Part shown: positions 1 through 7,001 of the stretch, one piece after another | Position numbering within the stretch: position 1 is the first letter of the stretch | Layout of the letters: each line of letters opens with the position of its first letter | DNA from: a virus | Direction: 5' to 3' (one strand) | IMG/VR virus record: IMGVR_UViG_3300021379_001631 | Span: 1-31,409 of that record | DNA: 31,409 nucleotides | The notes under the pieces: generated by a model | Databases searched by the model: none | What the model was told of the DNA's origin: nothing | Seen by the model: the letters and a program-made list of their open reading frames with translations, nothing else | Translations under genes and position numbers: made by a program

Positions 1-122
1 AGTGCCCTAATAGGTGCATTGGTTGGCAACATGGCAATCAATGTAGATGTACAAGTTGCAGTTTCTTCATACACAGGTATGTTAGAAACAATTTTGCTCA
101 CCAACTCAAGGGTATTAGCCGA
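1..122. repeat. Terminal direct repeat, left copy
   Basis: The first 122 bases recur as the last 122 bases of the window (31288-31409). The only difference is position 9 (A here, G at 31296), a silent third-codon position in a leucine codon. Joining the copies keeps one reading frame open across the junction, so the repeat reflects a circular or terminally redundant molecule rather than two genes. Confidence 0.95.
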
Positions 123-135
123 TTCCATCTCATGA
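1..135 (+). CDS. Tail-tip/baseplate-type protein, 3' end of a junction-spanning gene
   Basis: This is the C-terminal part (44 codons plus TGA at 133-135) of the gene that begins at 31009. When the terminal repeats are merged the product is 137 residues. The end overlaps the next gene's ATG at 132 (ATGA), the same coupling used throughout the tail operon, which supports the circular reading. The visible part is a beta-rich segment with alternating hydrophobic residues. See the entry at 31009-31409 for the function argument. Confidence 0.85.
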   Translation, partial: SALIGALVGNMAINVDVQVAVSSYTGMLETILLTNSRVLADSIS

Positions 136-2945
136 AATTAAATGTAAACATTAACACAAGCCCTGTATCTGCTGCTACTGCAGGAATAGAGTTTGGCTCT
201 CAATTTTTTTGGAAAGATACGGTAAACTTGCAGATAGAATTTTCTGATGTTGACCAAGTACCTTCATGGGCAGGCAATGCCATTGTAAAGGTAAATTTAA
301 CAGACGATGAAAATTACCCACTCATTGACACACAGACAATGACATGGGCAGGCACAACGGCAGAAAGTTTAGTAGCATTGGATGATTTCAGAATTGATAC
401 ATACTTGGATGGTGTATTGGAAAAACCATGCTACTTAGAAGTGCAAATCGAAAACAATACAGAAAAGCAAACTGTAGTTAAGCAGCAATTTCAACTCCTG
501 AATACTTTCATGCAGGGGTTTGTAGTGGAGCTTACTGAGCCATTGGAGCCAGACTTGTTGGAAGTTGAACAATTCTACCCACCTGCTGCACCTGACCAAT
601 TAAGCGTAATTAAATTTCCTGAAAATGTTTTAGAAATCAACGCAATCATTATTGATGGCAACGAACAATATACCCCATACGAACCAAGCAATGTAATAGC
701 ATTACTTACCAACCAATGCCGACCACCCGAAGATGTAGAAGCATCAGTAACACCTGCCGAGCCTGACCAGGTTGATGTAGATATATCCCCACTTGCACCA
801 GATCAATTATCGGCAGGTGAAATACCTGCTGCACCAAGTCAATTGGCATTAGCAATAAGCCCCCTAGCCCCGAGCTTGTTGGAAGTTGTAAAGTTCCCTG
901 AAGAACCAGACCAGGTAGAGGCAGATACAACACCCCTTGCCCCTGACCTACCTGCAACGCAGCAGCTTACACCTGCCCCACCATCCATGATAAATGTGGG
1001 CATAGATGATTTCCTTGAAAGCAGGTATGAACCAGTCGTTCACCTGGACATGAGCTTGGAAGATGACACTTATGTATTTGACGAATACGACCCTGCAACA
1101 GACCCATCCCCGACAACAACGCAATACGCTTTTAAGTTAGATAATTTGGTTGGTATTTGTGATGGGGAAGCATTATCAGAAGATCATGACCAACTTTATG
1201 TTTTGCAGGGTTATTACAAAAAGATTGATAGCTACACGATAAGTTCTACCCTTGCAGGTGTAGACGGGGGTCCTTCATGGGGTAAAGCTTATGTAATGGA
1301 CTACCCCATTGATGCTTCGTGGGATAATTATTATTCTAGCGACTTGGCAGAACGAGTTGCACTTGGTGATAGTGGAGCACCTGCATTTGTATACGATATT
1401 TCAAATGGGCATTGGTCTTTAGCCTTATACCACAGGGCTAAAGGCGAACTGACATATTTCGGGCTTGATATTATAAAAACGGGTGAATGCCCAAGTGGCA
1501 CAATCTTTACCGTATTTAGTTCAACCAATAGCGATTACCCAGTTGATATACCATACGCAAATTTCACATACGGGCAAATCACCAACAATTTGCAGCCAAG
1601 TAGTTTAACAAATTACGGAAACACCCTTGTCAATGTAACCCAAACAAATGCGAACAAAAGGGGTTATTTAGGGCTGAAAACAATTAACGGGTTGAACACT
1701 CTTTGTATTGGAAATGTATATCCTTTGGGTGAAACTGCAGCCTCCTCAAGAGTTAATTTATTCTATGAAATTAACCAACCCTTTGGCTTGATTGGGCAAA
1801 CGGATAGATCCACAAATTGGGAAGAGTTTGAAATATTTTTTGTTTTATTACAAAGAGAGCGTGGAAATAACACTGACCGATTATACCACGGCAATGGAAC
1901 AGTAGACGGGCACGACCGATTCCTTGCACATGCCCCTTGGAACGGATCACCTTCTGAACCAAGATTTATTTTCGATGCAGGTGCAACAGGCGATAAAAGG
2001 GTGGATGGTCTTGGGGATGACCCAATAAGCGAGCCTGTTTTAATTAGCTGCGTATGCTCTGTTGCCAACGACTTAATTGAACTGCGAGTCAATGGCAAAT
2101 TAATAGAATCTAAAACAGGTGCAGAATTTGTAAACATTGGGGACATTTTTTGGATGGGTAGTCCAAGCAATTCAAGTAATTCATACATTGGGGAAGTGAT
2201 ATTTCACCGAAATGAATTGGGAGGTACAAGAAGGCAGAATATTGAAGGCTACTTAGGGCACAAATGGGGAGTATCCCGTTTGTTCCCTGAAGAACACCCA
2301 TGGAGATACATAAAACCATATAATGCAGACGAAAACTTGACTGACCCTTGGGATAAATATTTCCCAAGTCCGATGACAAGCAGTATGTATGTTGAAGACC
2401 ACCCAAGCGGACAACAATTTGCAAACTTCATTGGGATCAAAACAAGAACCATAACCAATAATTTTACAGACCTGAATAAGTCAGACCTTGATGCATGGAG
2501 TTACAGAACGCAACTTGGCGACCCATCAAGTGGGTATTTTGACCCAGACGATGTTCGGGTGGGTGATGTGATATACACAACTGCCAATTATTCAGAGACA
2601 CTTACATCAAGCGTATTTGAAGCCTTGTACGATGGGGACACTTTTGGGAAAGACAATCCAGAGTGGACCGCACAAGCAGGTATGTATTTGCGTGTGGTTG
2701 GTTTTCTTAATGACCCAAACAACTCAGCTATAAGGACCCATTTAAAGTTGGAATTTGGAGATGCGAGAGCGTTACAAGTATTCGACCCGTTGCAATCAAC
2801 TAGCGTTCCAATGGATACACTTGGGCATGGACCAATATTACGAGTTGATCACCCAGGCGGCTACCCAACAAGTTTTACAACCCTGCGGATTGTTGCACCA
2901 ATAGCTAACTATGATGGGACGCAGACCCAAACATGGTTGACTTAA
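132..2945 (+). CDS. Large tail fibre / receptor-binding protein with repeat stalk, GDSGAP motif and LamG-like domain
   Basis: The product has 937 residues. The N-terminal ~130 residues are a beta-sandwich-like region that resembles the preceding small tail protein and probably attaches to the tail tip. Residues ~208-291 form a stalk of seven 12-residue units with consensus P-x-x-P-[SD]-x-[LV]. Residues ~330-470 contain GDSGAP (412-417), the active-site signature of chymotrypsin-fold serine proteases, with Ser414 as the would-be nucleophile; the catalytic His and Asp cannot be assigned. Residues ~520-735 look like a concanavalin/LamG-type sugar-binding domain ending in IEGYLGHKWG. The last ~190 residues are unassigned. 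Position after the tail-tip genes and the long modular build indicate host recognition. The role is inferred; the domain reading is from motif recognition only. Confidence 0.8.
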   Translation: MKLNVNINTSPVSAATAGIEFGSQFFWKDTVNLQIEFSDVDQVPSWAGNAIVKVNLTDDENYPLIDTQTMTWAGTTAESLVALDDFRIDTYLDGVLEKPCYLEVQIENNTEKQTVVKQQFQLLNTFMQGFVVELTEPLEPDLLEVEQFYPPAAPDQLSVIKFPENVLEINAIIIDGNEQYTPYEPSNVIALLTNQCRPPEDVEASVTPAEPDQVDVDISPLAPDQLSAGEIPAAPSQLALAISPLAPSLLEVVKFPEEPDQVEADTTPLAPDLPATQQLTPAPPSMINVGIDDFLESRYEPVVHLDMSLEDDTYVFDEYDPATDPSPTTTQYAFKLDNLVGICDGEALSEDHDQLYVLQGYYKKIDSYTISSTLAGVDGGPSWGKAYVMDYPIDASWDNYYSSDLAERVALGDSGAPAFVYDISNGHWSLALYHRAKGELTYFGLDIIKTGECPSGTIFTVFSSTNSDYPVDIPYANFTYGQITNNLQPSSLTNYGNTLVNVTQTNANKRGYLGLKTINGLNTLCIGNVYPLGETAASSRVNLFYEINQPFGLIGQTDRSTNWEEFEIFFVLLQRERGNNTDRLYHGNGTVDGHDRFLAHAPWNGSPSEPRFIFDAGATGDKRVDGLGDDPISEPVLISCVCSVANDLIELRVNGKLIESKTGAEFVNIGDIFWMGSPSNSSNSYIGEVIFHRNELGGTRRQNIEGYLGHKWGVSRLFPEEHPWRYIKPYNADENLTDPWDKYFPSPMTSSMYVEDHPSGQQFANFIGIKTRTITNNFTDLNKSDLDAWSYRTQLGDPSSGYFDPDDVRVGDVIYTTANYSETLTSSVFEALYDGDTFGKDNPEWTAQAGMYLRVVGFLNDPNNSAIRTHLKLEFGDARALQVFDPLQSTSVPMDTLGHGPILRVDHPGGYPTSFTTLRIVAPIANYDGTQTQTWLT
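753..1004 (+). repeat. Seven 36-bp coding repeats (12-residue P-x-x-P stalk)
   Basis: Seven consecutive 12-codon units (starting at 753, 789, 825, 861, 897, 933 and 969) encode segments such as PLAPDQLSAGEI and PAAPSQLALAIS. The first four or so positions (Pro-x-x-Pro) and a hydrophobic residue at position 7 are conserved; the last unit is degenerate. The same 12-residue pattern occurs in the joining protein at 22147. Confidence 0.9.
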
Positions 2946-2967
2946 AGTAGACACCGACACCTTAGGT
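2946..2967 (+). promoter_or_regulatory. 22-bp conserved intergenic element, copy 1
   Basis: It begins AGTAGAC directly after the fibre gene's stop codon, carries ACCTT at element positions 14-18, and is followed at once by the ATG at 2968. Three other copies lie at 13000, 23914 and 24932. Function unknown; see findings. Confidence 0.7.
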
Positions 2968-3306
2968 ATGGCAACAGTACAAATATCATTCAGAGATAAC
3001 GCAGATAACGAAACCAGTTTCAATATATATCAAGGAACTTCTAGTCCGTTGTCTGCATCATCAACAAAAATAGCAGAAATTACTCTCACAAACGGCACTT
3101 GGGGGGTCGCAGAAGCATCAACAGGTTCTGCACCAAATATTACCCTTACTTCTACCAACACAGGGGATTCCGTTACAACAGGAGAAACCTTTGTTGTGAG
3201 GTATGAAGAAGGCACGACAGGTTCGTATTATTACGGAGTGAGTGCAGAAAATGCAGTGGGTGCATCCGATGTGGTCACTACTGGTTCTGCCCTTAATGTA
3301 ACCTAA
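2968..3306 (+). CDS. Small fibronectin type III-like tail-associated protein
   Basis: The product has 112 residues and reads as a single Ig/Fn3-type beta sandwich: it opens with ISFRDNADNETSFNIYQG, a pattern typical of phage Fn3-like domains (a 'D-N-x-x-N-E-x-x-F-x-I-Y' strand pair), and ends with SYYYGVSAENAVG, which resembles the F-G strand region of Fn3. There is no signal peptide or membrane segment. It follows the large fibre gene by 22 bp, separated by the conserved intergenic element, so it may decorate the fibre or another virion surface. The fold assignment comes from sequence pattern, and the location on the virion is inferred. Confidence 0.65.
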   Translation: MATVQISFRDNADNETSFNIYQGTSSPLSASSTKIAEITLTNGTWGVAEASTGSAPNITLTSTNTGDSVTTGETFVVRYEEGTTGSYYYGVSAENAVGASDVVTTGSALNVT

Positions 3307-3307
3307 T

Positions 3308-3667
3308 GTGACAGGAAAACCCCGAGCTACCGAGCTTGGTGATAATGTGCAGGTGAAGGCAAATCTTGCCTTCATGGCAAAAGTTATCGCAATAGTTGGA
3401 ACATGCGTCTGGGGTTATTCGGTTATTTGGAACAAGATCAACGAACTAGATAATGGGTTGGGCAGAGTGCAGCATGAGGGAACGATGCTTGGGGATTTGT
3501 CTGCAAGGATGATGCATCTTGAAAAATTTGCGGAACAAGCAAAAGCAGACCTTGACCATTTGGTAGCCATGCAAGACAAACCAATAACAAGCGATTATCA
3601 GCAGTTTGAAAGGCTCAAATATTTGGAAAAAGAGCTTGATCGGTTGCGAGATGCAGTTGGAAAATAA
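3308..3667 (+). CDS. Single-membrane-segment coiled-coil protein, possible i-spanin or holin accessory
   Basis: The product has 119 residues. A hydrophobic segment at about residues 19-37 (MAKVIAIVGTCVWGYSVIW) is followed by a long charged helical region up to the C-terminus. This one-TM-plus-coiled-coil arrangement is seen in phage inner-membrane spanins and in a common family of small phage proteins near lysis genes. The only usable start is the GTG at 3308, since the overlapping ATG at 3306 is followed by TGA. It opens the group of membrane proteins that precedes the terminator, which suggests a part in lysis. That role is an inference. Confidence 0.55.
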   Translation: MTGKPRATELGDNVQVKANLAFMAKVIAIVGTCVWGYSVIWNKINELDNGLGRVQHEGTMLGDLSARMMHLEKFAEQAKADLDHLVAMQDKPITSDYQQFERLKYLEKELDRLRDAVGK

Positions 3668-3672
3668 ATGAA

Positions 3673-4134
3673 ATGGGCGAGGTCTTGCTTATGTTGCTTA
3701 CTGGGGGTGGCTCGACTGCCCTTGGTGCTATTCTTAAAGGGGGTTTTGGTCTTATGTTTGAAGCTCGCAGGCAAAGGCATGAATTGGAAATTGCGAGAGA
3801 GTCTAGAGCGAATGATAATTTCATTAGATTACAAGCTCAGTTGGATCAAGCAGGTGTTGGCGAATTTACCTCTTTCTCTCGTCGTGTCATTGGTTTTATG
3901 GGGTGCGGTACTCTTTGCTTGTGCATCTTGCTTTGCACCTGTTTTCCGCAAACAGAGTTCCTCAGTATTACCAACGCAACAGGCGAAGGTAGAACAGAAT
4001 GGTTATTCGGGTTGTTGTCGTACCCTGCAAGTCAAGACCCAATCATTTTATCAGCAGGGCACCTTGCCTACATGGGACAGACAAGCCTTATGGGAATTTT
4101 AGGGTTTTATTTTGGACCATCCCCAAGAAGATGA
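3673..4134 (+). CDS. Holin-like membrane protein
   Basis: The product has 153 residues: a short hydrophobic N-terminus rich in Gly and Leu, a charged helical stretch (about residues 31-65), then two stronger hydrophobic segments, one around residues 72-91 (VIGFMGCGTLCLCILLCTCF) and one near the C-terminus ending GILGFYFGPSPRR. The layout resembles three-helix phage holins of the gene-transfer-release type, but the match is architectural, not by residue. ATG at 3673 was chosen over the ATG at 3668, which opens another frame. The next small gene overlaps its end by 4 bases. Confidence 0.55.
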   Translation: MGEVLLMLLTGGGSTALGAILKGGFGLMFEARRQRHELEIARESRANDNFIRLQAQLDQAGVGEFTSFSRRVIGFMGCGTLCLCILLCTCFPQTEFLSITNATGEGRTEWLFGLLSYPASQDPIILSAGHLAYMGQTSLMGILGFYFGPSPRR

Positions 4135-4199
4135 CATTGTTAAGCATAGGATGTTTTTTAATAATCGGAATTTTATTCCTTGATTGGTTGTACGCATGA
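4131..4199 (+). CDS. 22-residue single-pass membrane peptide
   Basis: This very short frame encodes MTLLSIGCFLIIGILFLDWL plus two residues: essentially one membrane helix. Its ATG overlaps the stop of the holin-like gene (ATGA) and its own stop overlaps the next ATG at 4196. The two-sided coupling matches the style of the neighbouring genes, which argues that it is translated. A role in lysis timing is possible but unproven. Confidence 0.5.
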   Translation: MTLLSIGCFLIIGILFLDWLYA

Positions 4200-4366
4200 A
4201 TTTATTTGACAAATTTGGAATTACCCCTGTTGTGGGTGCAGTCGGTGCCTTGAGCACTTGGTCAGTAAGCACGATCAACGAATATTTAGCCCTTGCAATC
4301 GGTGTAGTTACTTTGGTTTTTACCATTGGGCGTTGTATTGACTTATTTAGAAATATGCGCAAGTAA
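4196..4366 (+). CDS. Small two-helix membrane protein, possible holin
   Basis: The product has 56 residues with two hydrophobic segments (about 10-27 and 31-46) and a basic C-terminus (RCIDLFRNMRK), which fits a class II holin layout. ATG at 4196 overlaps the stop of the 22-residue peptide and was preferred over the in-frame upstream TTG at 4184. It is the last gene before the strong terminator at 4412, at the end of the late block. Lysis function is inferred from size, topology and position. Confidence 0.55.
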   Translation: MNLFDKFGITPVVGAVGALSTWSVSTINEYLALAIGVVTLVFTIGRCIDLFRNMRK

Positions 4367-4411
4367 TTGATTTCCTTCTGCATCGTTGTGGGTGTAGTTG
4401 TTGTTGTGTGG

Positions 4412-4442
4412 AGTGGGCATCCTTAGGGGTGTCCACTTTTTT
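4412..4442 (+). terminator. Rho-independent terminator of the late block
   Basis: An 11-bp stem (AGTGGGCATCC pairing with GGGTGTCCACT, two G-T wobbles) closes a TTAG loop and is followed by six T. It lies 45 bp after the last lysis-like gene and ahead of the replication genes, marking the end of the late transcript. Confidence 0.9.
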
Positions 4443-4533
4443 ATTTACTTATTTTCAAAATCTTATATTTAACTTGAAACAGAGCTGATCGGTAACGCTC
4501 TAAGGTTACAATAACAACAACAACATAAATACA
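4443..4533 (+). promoter_or_regulatory. Leader region of the replication block
   Basis: This 91-bp AT-rich stretch separates the late terminator from the first replication gene. It ends in an unstructured run of AACAAC units directly before the ATG, with no Shine-Dalgarno sequence. A promoter must lie here or read through the terminator. TATATTTA near 4466 resembles the Bacteroidota -7 element (TAnnTTTG) in 7 of 8 positions, but I could not find a convincing partner element, so no exact promoter is called. Confidence 0.35.
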
Positions 4534-5187
4534 ATGACAATAAAAATACACGGTAAGAATTATGTGGAAGTGAAAGACAGGGTCTTGGCATTCCGCAACG
4601 AACGCAGCAATTGGTCAATCACCACTGAATTATTACAATTCGATGCAACTGATGGGCATGTGGTAATTAGAGCAAATGCAATAGATGAAAACGGAGCAAC
4701 TAGAGCAACAGGTATTGCCCATGAGTTCCAGGCAGACAAGACAAGCATGGTCAATGCTACGAGCTATGTAGAAAACTGCGAAACCAGTGCAATCGGGCGT
4801 GCCCTTGCATCTTTAGGTTATGGCATAGAAGAGTCTTACGCTTCTGCAAATGAAGTTACAGGTGCAATCCAATCAAAAGGACAAATAGAGTCCACGCCAA
4901 AGCAACCACCAAAAAATAGAGATGCAGGTGATTGGGAGAATGCAGTTGTGCCTATAGGTAAAAATAAAGGCAAAACTCTAGGGGAATTAGCACCAAAGCA
5001 AAGAACTTGGTATATAGAAAACTTTGAGGCAAATTCTAACTACGAAGATAGTGTCGCTTTTAGAGAAGCACTTGATTTATGTGGGGGGATTAATTCACAA
5101 AAACATACTGATATAGATCCACTTGTTACAGACGAAATATCTGAGCAAACAGCACAAGACGATATGGACGAAGATGTCCCATTCTGA
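4534..5187 (+). CDS. Probable ssDNA-annealing/recombination protein with SSB-like acidic tail
   Basis: The product has 217 residues. Residues ~73-98 (VNATSYVENCETSAIGRALA followed by SLGYGI) carry the N-x-T-S-x-x-E-x-x-E-T-S-A-x-G-R-A-L pattern seen in a broad group of phage ERF/Rad52-like annealing proteins. Residues ~140-164 (PIGKNKGKTLGEL) resemble the small GKxKGKxLxEL module found at the ends of some exonucleases and phage recombination proteins. The last nine residues, DDMDEDVPF, look like the acidic tip of bacterial SSB that recruits replication enzymes. It is the first gene of the replication block. Family placement is by motif only; it could act as an SSB substitute. Confidence 0.6.
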   Translation: MTIKIHGKNYVEVKDRVLAFRNERSNWSITTELLQFDATDGHVVIRANAIDENGATRATGIAHEFQADKTSMVNATSYVENCETSAIGRALASLGYGIEESYASANEVTGAIQSKGQIESTPKQPPKNRDAGDWENAVVPIGKNKGKTLGELAPKQRTWYIENFEANSNYEDSVAFREALDLCGGINSQKHTDIDPLVTDEISEQTAQDDMDEDVPF

Positions 5188-5188
5188 C

Positions 5189-5638
5189 ATGGTAGCACCA
5201 GACATAAATCCACATAAAAATTTTGCTCGAGCATTGAAACTACTTAGAGCAAACCTAGATTCCGATGCGTGCGTTCGATTTGCTCAAATAGAAGGTTGGA
5301 ACTTTAGCTTTTATGAAGATCCTTTGATGGCTGCTGCAATGTGGAATAACTACCTGCCTTGTAAAGTTAGGGTAGGCCATGATGCATTCATTGACAAAGG
5401 CATAACGCCAGAGCATCTAACTAGGTCAGAAATGGAAGAAATCCAAGAGCTTGAAGGGGTAACAAATGACCCTATGGAAGAAGGTTTTCAACCTTTCTAC
5501 ACTTGGACATTTAGCGTTCCAAAGCAATCAAAGGTTTATATTGAGCAACAACGCAAATATCAGGAGGCAAAAGAACGATACTTCGCAAAATACTACCCAA
5601 GCAATACCATGGAAGCACAACGGTATTGGGGAGACTAA
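5189..5638 (+). CDS. Hypothetical protein in the replication block
   Basis: I do not recognise this 149-residue protein. It is soluble-looking, rich in aromatic residues and Glu (repeated Trp/Tyr, for example WNFSFYEDP and FYTWTF), with a C-terminal charged helix (VYIEQQRKYQEAKERYFAKYY). The ATG at 5189 sits one base after the preceding stop; an in-frame ATG at 5174 would overlap the previous gene by 14 bases and add five residues. Its position between the annealing protein and the replication initiator suggests a DNA-replication or early role, without motif support. Confidence 0.7.
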   Translation: MVAPDINPHKNFARALKLLRANLDSDACVRFAQIEGWNFSFYEDPLMAAAMWNNYLPCKVRVGHDAFIDKGITPEHLTRSEMEEIQELEGVTNDPMEEGFQPFYTWTFSVPKQSKVYIEQQRKYQEAKERYFAKYYPSNTMEAQRYWGD

Positions 5639-5650
5639 CACAACAAAATT

Positions 5651-5965
5651 ATGATACACACACACGAATCAATACCATATAAGCCCAATACATGGGTTTA
5701 TTTTCTCAAAGATAATTCAATCATGGCAGGGCAGGTTTCAGAAATCTCTATTAAACTGCACCAAGTGGGCGAATCAACATGCAAAGAAACGGCAGAATGG
5801 ATAATTGAAGCAAATGGCACTAGATACCATTGTGGCTTGAACGATATTGCAACGCAGATAGAAACCATAATGGAAAAAGCCCAAAAGCAATATAGCTCAT
5901 TCAGGCAATGTGCCCAAGAGAATGGGGAAACTGACCCATACGCCCACATAAAGGAGGTGTTCTGA
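5651..5965 (+). CDS. Hypothetical protein upstream of the replication initiator
   Basis: The product is 104 residues with no motif I recognise. A beta-rich first half (WVYFLKDNSIMAGQVSEISI) is followed by a helical second half. No membrane segment or Cys cluster is seen. Its stop overlaps the ATG of the replication gene (TGATG), and its last codons contain that gene's strong ribosome binding site, so the two are probably translated together. Confidence 0.7.
   Translation: MIHTHESIPYKPNTWVYFLKDNSIMAGQVSEISIKLHQVGESTCKETAEWIIEANGTRYHCGLNDIATQIETIMEKAQKQYSSFRQCAQENGETDPYAHIKEVF
5951..5957 (+). promoter_or_regulatory. Strong Shine-Dalgarno sequence for the replication gene
   Basis: AAGGAGG lies 7 bases before the ATG at 5965, a near-perfect anti-16S match. 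Most other genes in the window have nothing like it, so it marks the replication protein as strongly initiated and settles its start. Confidence 0.85.
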
Positions 5966-6402
5966 TGGCATGGATAAAGATTGAACACACATTACCAACT
6001 AAGCCAGAAGTATTTCAATTAGCCAAAAATCTTTTGACAACAAGACAGGAGATTATTGGACACTTAGTTACTTTTTGGATTTGGGTAGATCAAAACTCTG
6101 AAGACGGAACAATGGAAGCTACAGAGGAAATGATTGATATGCTAACGATGCCAAACTTTGCATTTGAGCTAATGAAGCAAGGATGGATTAGTTTAGAGAA
6201 TAGGCAGAAAGGAGAAAAAGTAGAACAAGATATTCTGACAATAAAAGACTTCGAAAAACACAACTCAAACTCCGCAAAAAAAAGGGCTCTTGGTGCTCAA
6301 AGAATAGCTAATATGCGAATGCGTAACGCCAAAAGCGTTACTAGAGAAGATAAGAAAAGAGAAGATAAGAAAAAAGAAAGAAAAGAAACATGGACCAAAT
6401 AA
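5965..6402 (+). CDS. Phage replication initiator-like protein
   Basis: The product has 145 residues. It opens MAWIKIEHTLPTKPEVFQLA and continues with FWIWVDQNSEDGTM and DFEKHNSNSAKKRALGAQR, the pattern of the widespread phage replication proteins that start W-I-K-x-E-x-x-x-x-x-K-P-E-V and carry a winged-helix-like core ending in F-x-x-H-N-G/S-x-x-A-K-x-R. The C-terminus is extremely basic and repetitive (KREDKKREDKKKERKE). It is immediately upstream of a DnaC-like loader, the usual initiator-loader pair that recruits host DnaB. The gene contains an inverted repeat and tandem repeat that could be the origin. It overlaps the loader gene by 13 bases. Confidence 0.75.
   Translation: MAWIKIEHTLPTKPEVFQLAKNLLTTRQEIIGHLVTFWIWVDQNSEDGTMEATEEMIDMLTMPNFAFELMKQGWISLENRQKGEKVEQDILTIKDFEKHNSNSAKKRALGAQRIANMRMRNAKSVTREDKKREDKKKERKETWTK
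6323..6372. other. Candidate replication origin: inverted repeat plus purine-rich tandem repeat
   Basis: A perfect 7-bp inverted repeat, GTAACGC-CAAAA-GCGTTAC (6323-6341), is followed at once by two exact tandem copies of the 15-mer AGAGAAGATAAGAAA (6343-6357 and 6358-6372) and further A/G-only sequence. It lies inside the replication gene, as lambda's origin lies inside O. Origin activity is inferred from structure and location. Confidence 0.4.
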
Positions 6403-6995
6403 TTGATTTTTCTAAAATTGAATTTCTTTCTGATGAAGAAATAGCCCAACGAAAAGAACAGGAGTTAGAAGGCAAAAGAGCCCAAAGGAAGGCAGCAATC
6501 GACAAGGTTACCCCCCCTGCATTTCAGCAAACTGACCAAGCTAGGTTGAATCAGGCAATACTCAAATCTGTAAAGAGGTGGGCATGGCATGGTAACCCTA
6601 ACTTGTGCAACCTGCTACTGTATGGCGAATCGGGTACAGGCAAAACTAGGTTAGCTTGGATTGCTTTGCAGTTGTTGTATGTAAAGACAGGTGCAATGCC
6701 AAGCAGCATCGGAGCCGAAACCTTTGCAAGAAGGGTCATTAGCGAATCTAATCTAATGGCTCAGATGGTAAAAGCCCCGATCCTTCTACTTGATGACTTA
6801 GGCAAAGAAAGAGCGACACCAACTGCTGAATCATCATTATTTGAGTTGATAAGGGAGCGTATGGATTATTTACGCCCAACCATCATAACCACCAACTACG
6901 ACATACAAGAGCTGATTGCCAGGTTCAATCATCAACAGACAGGTAAAGCCATTGCCAGAAGGATAAAAGAAATATCCTTTTGCCTGATGGTTTGA
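6390..6995 (+). CDS. DnaC-like helicase loader, AAA+ ATPase
   Basis: The product has 201 residues. Walker A is GESGTGKT (79-86), Walker B ILLLDDLGKE (131-140), sensor 1 TIITTNY (164-170), and a probable arginine finger lies in ARRIKE (189-194). This is the DnaC/IstB-type ATPase that delivers the replicative helicase to the origin. No phage helicase is present, so host DnaB is the probable partner. The N-terminal ~50 residues are charged and helical and probably bind the initiator or helicase. ATG at 6390 overlaps the initiator gene. Confidence 0.88.
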   Translation: MDQIIDFSKIEFLSDEEIAQRKEQELEGKRAQRKAAIDKVTPPAFQQTDQARLNQAILKSVKRWAWHGNPNLCNLLLYGESGTGKTRLAWIALQLLYVKTGAMPSSIGAETFARRVISESNLMAQMVKAPILLLDDLGKERATPTAESSLFELIRERMDYLRPTIITTNYDIQELIARFNHQQTGKAIARRIKEISFCLMV

Positions 6996-7001
6996 CATTT
7001 T

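Noticed and set aside
1763-2188. A 141-codon minus-strand frame inside the tail fibre
   Set aside because: It is antisense to the LamG-like domain, which has clear family features. The product is Ser/Pro/Leu-rich without motifs.
3668-3790. The 5' part of the alternative-frame ORF from ATG 3668 as a separate gene start
   Set aside because: It almost fully overlaps the holin-like gene in another frame and the N-terminal part is a Leu/Val/Cys-rich shadow. Only the segment from 3812 has a lipoprotein-like look, reported as a tentative finding.
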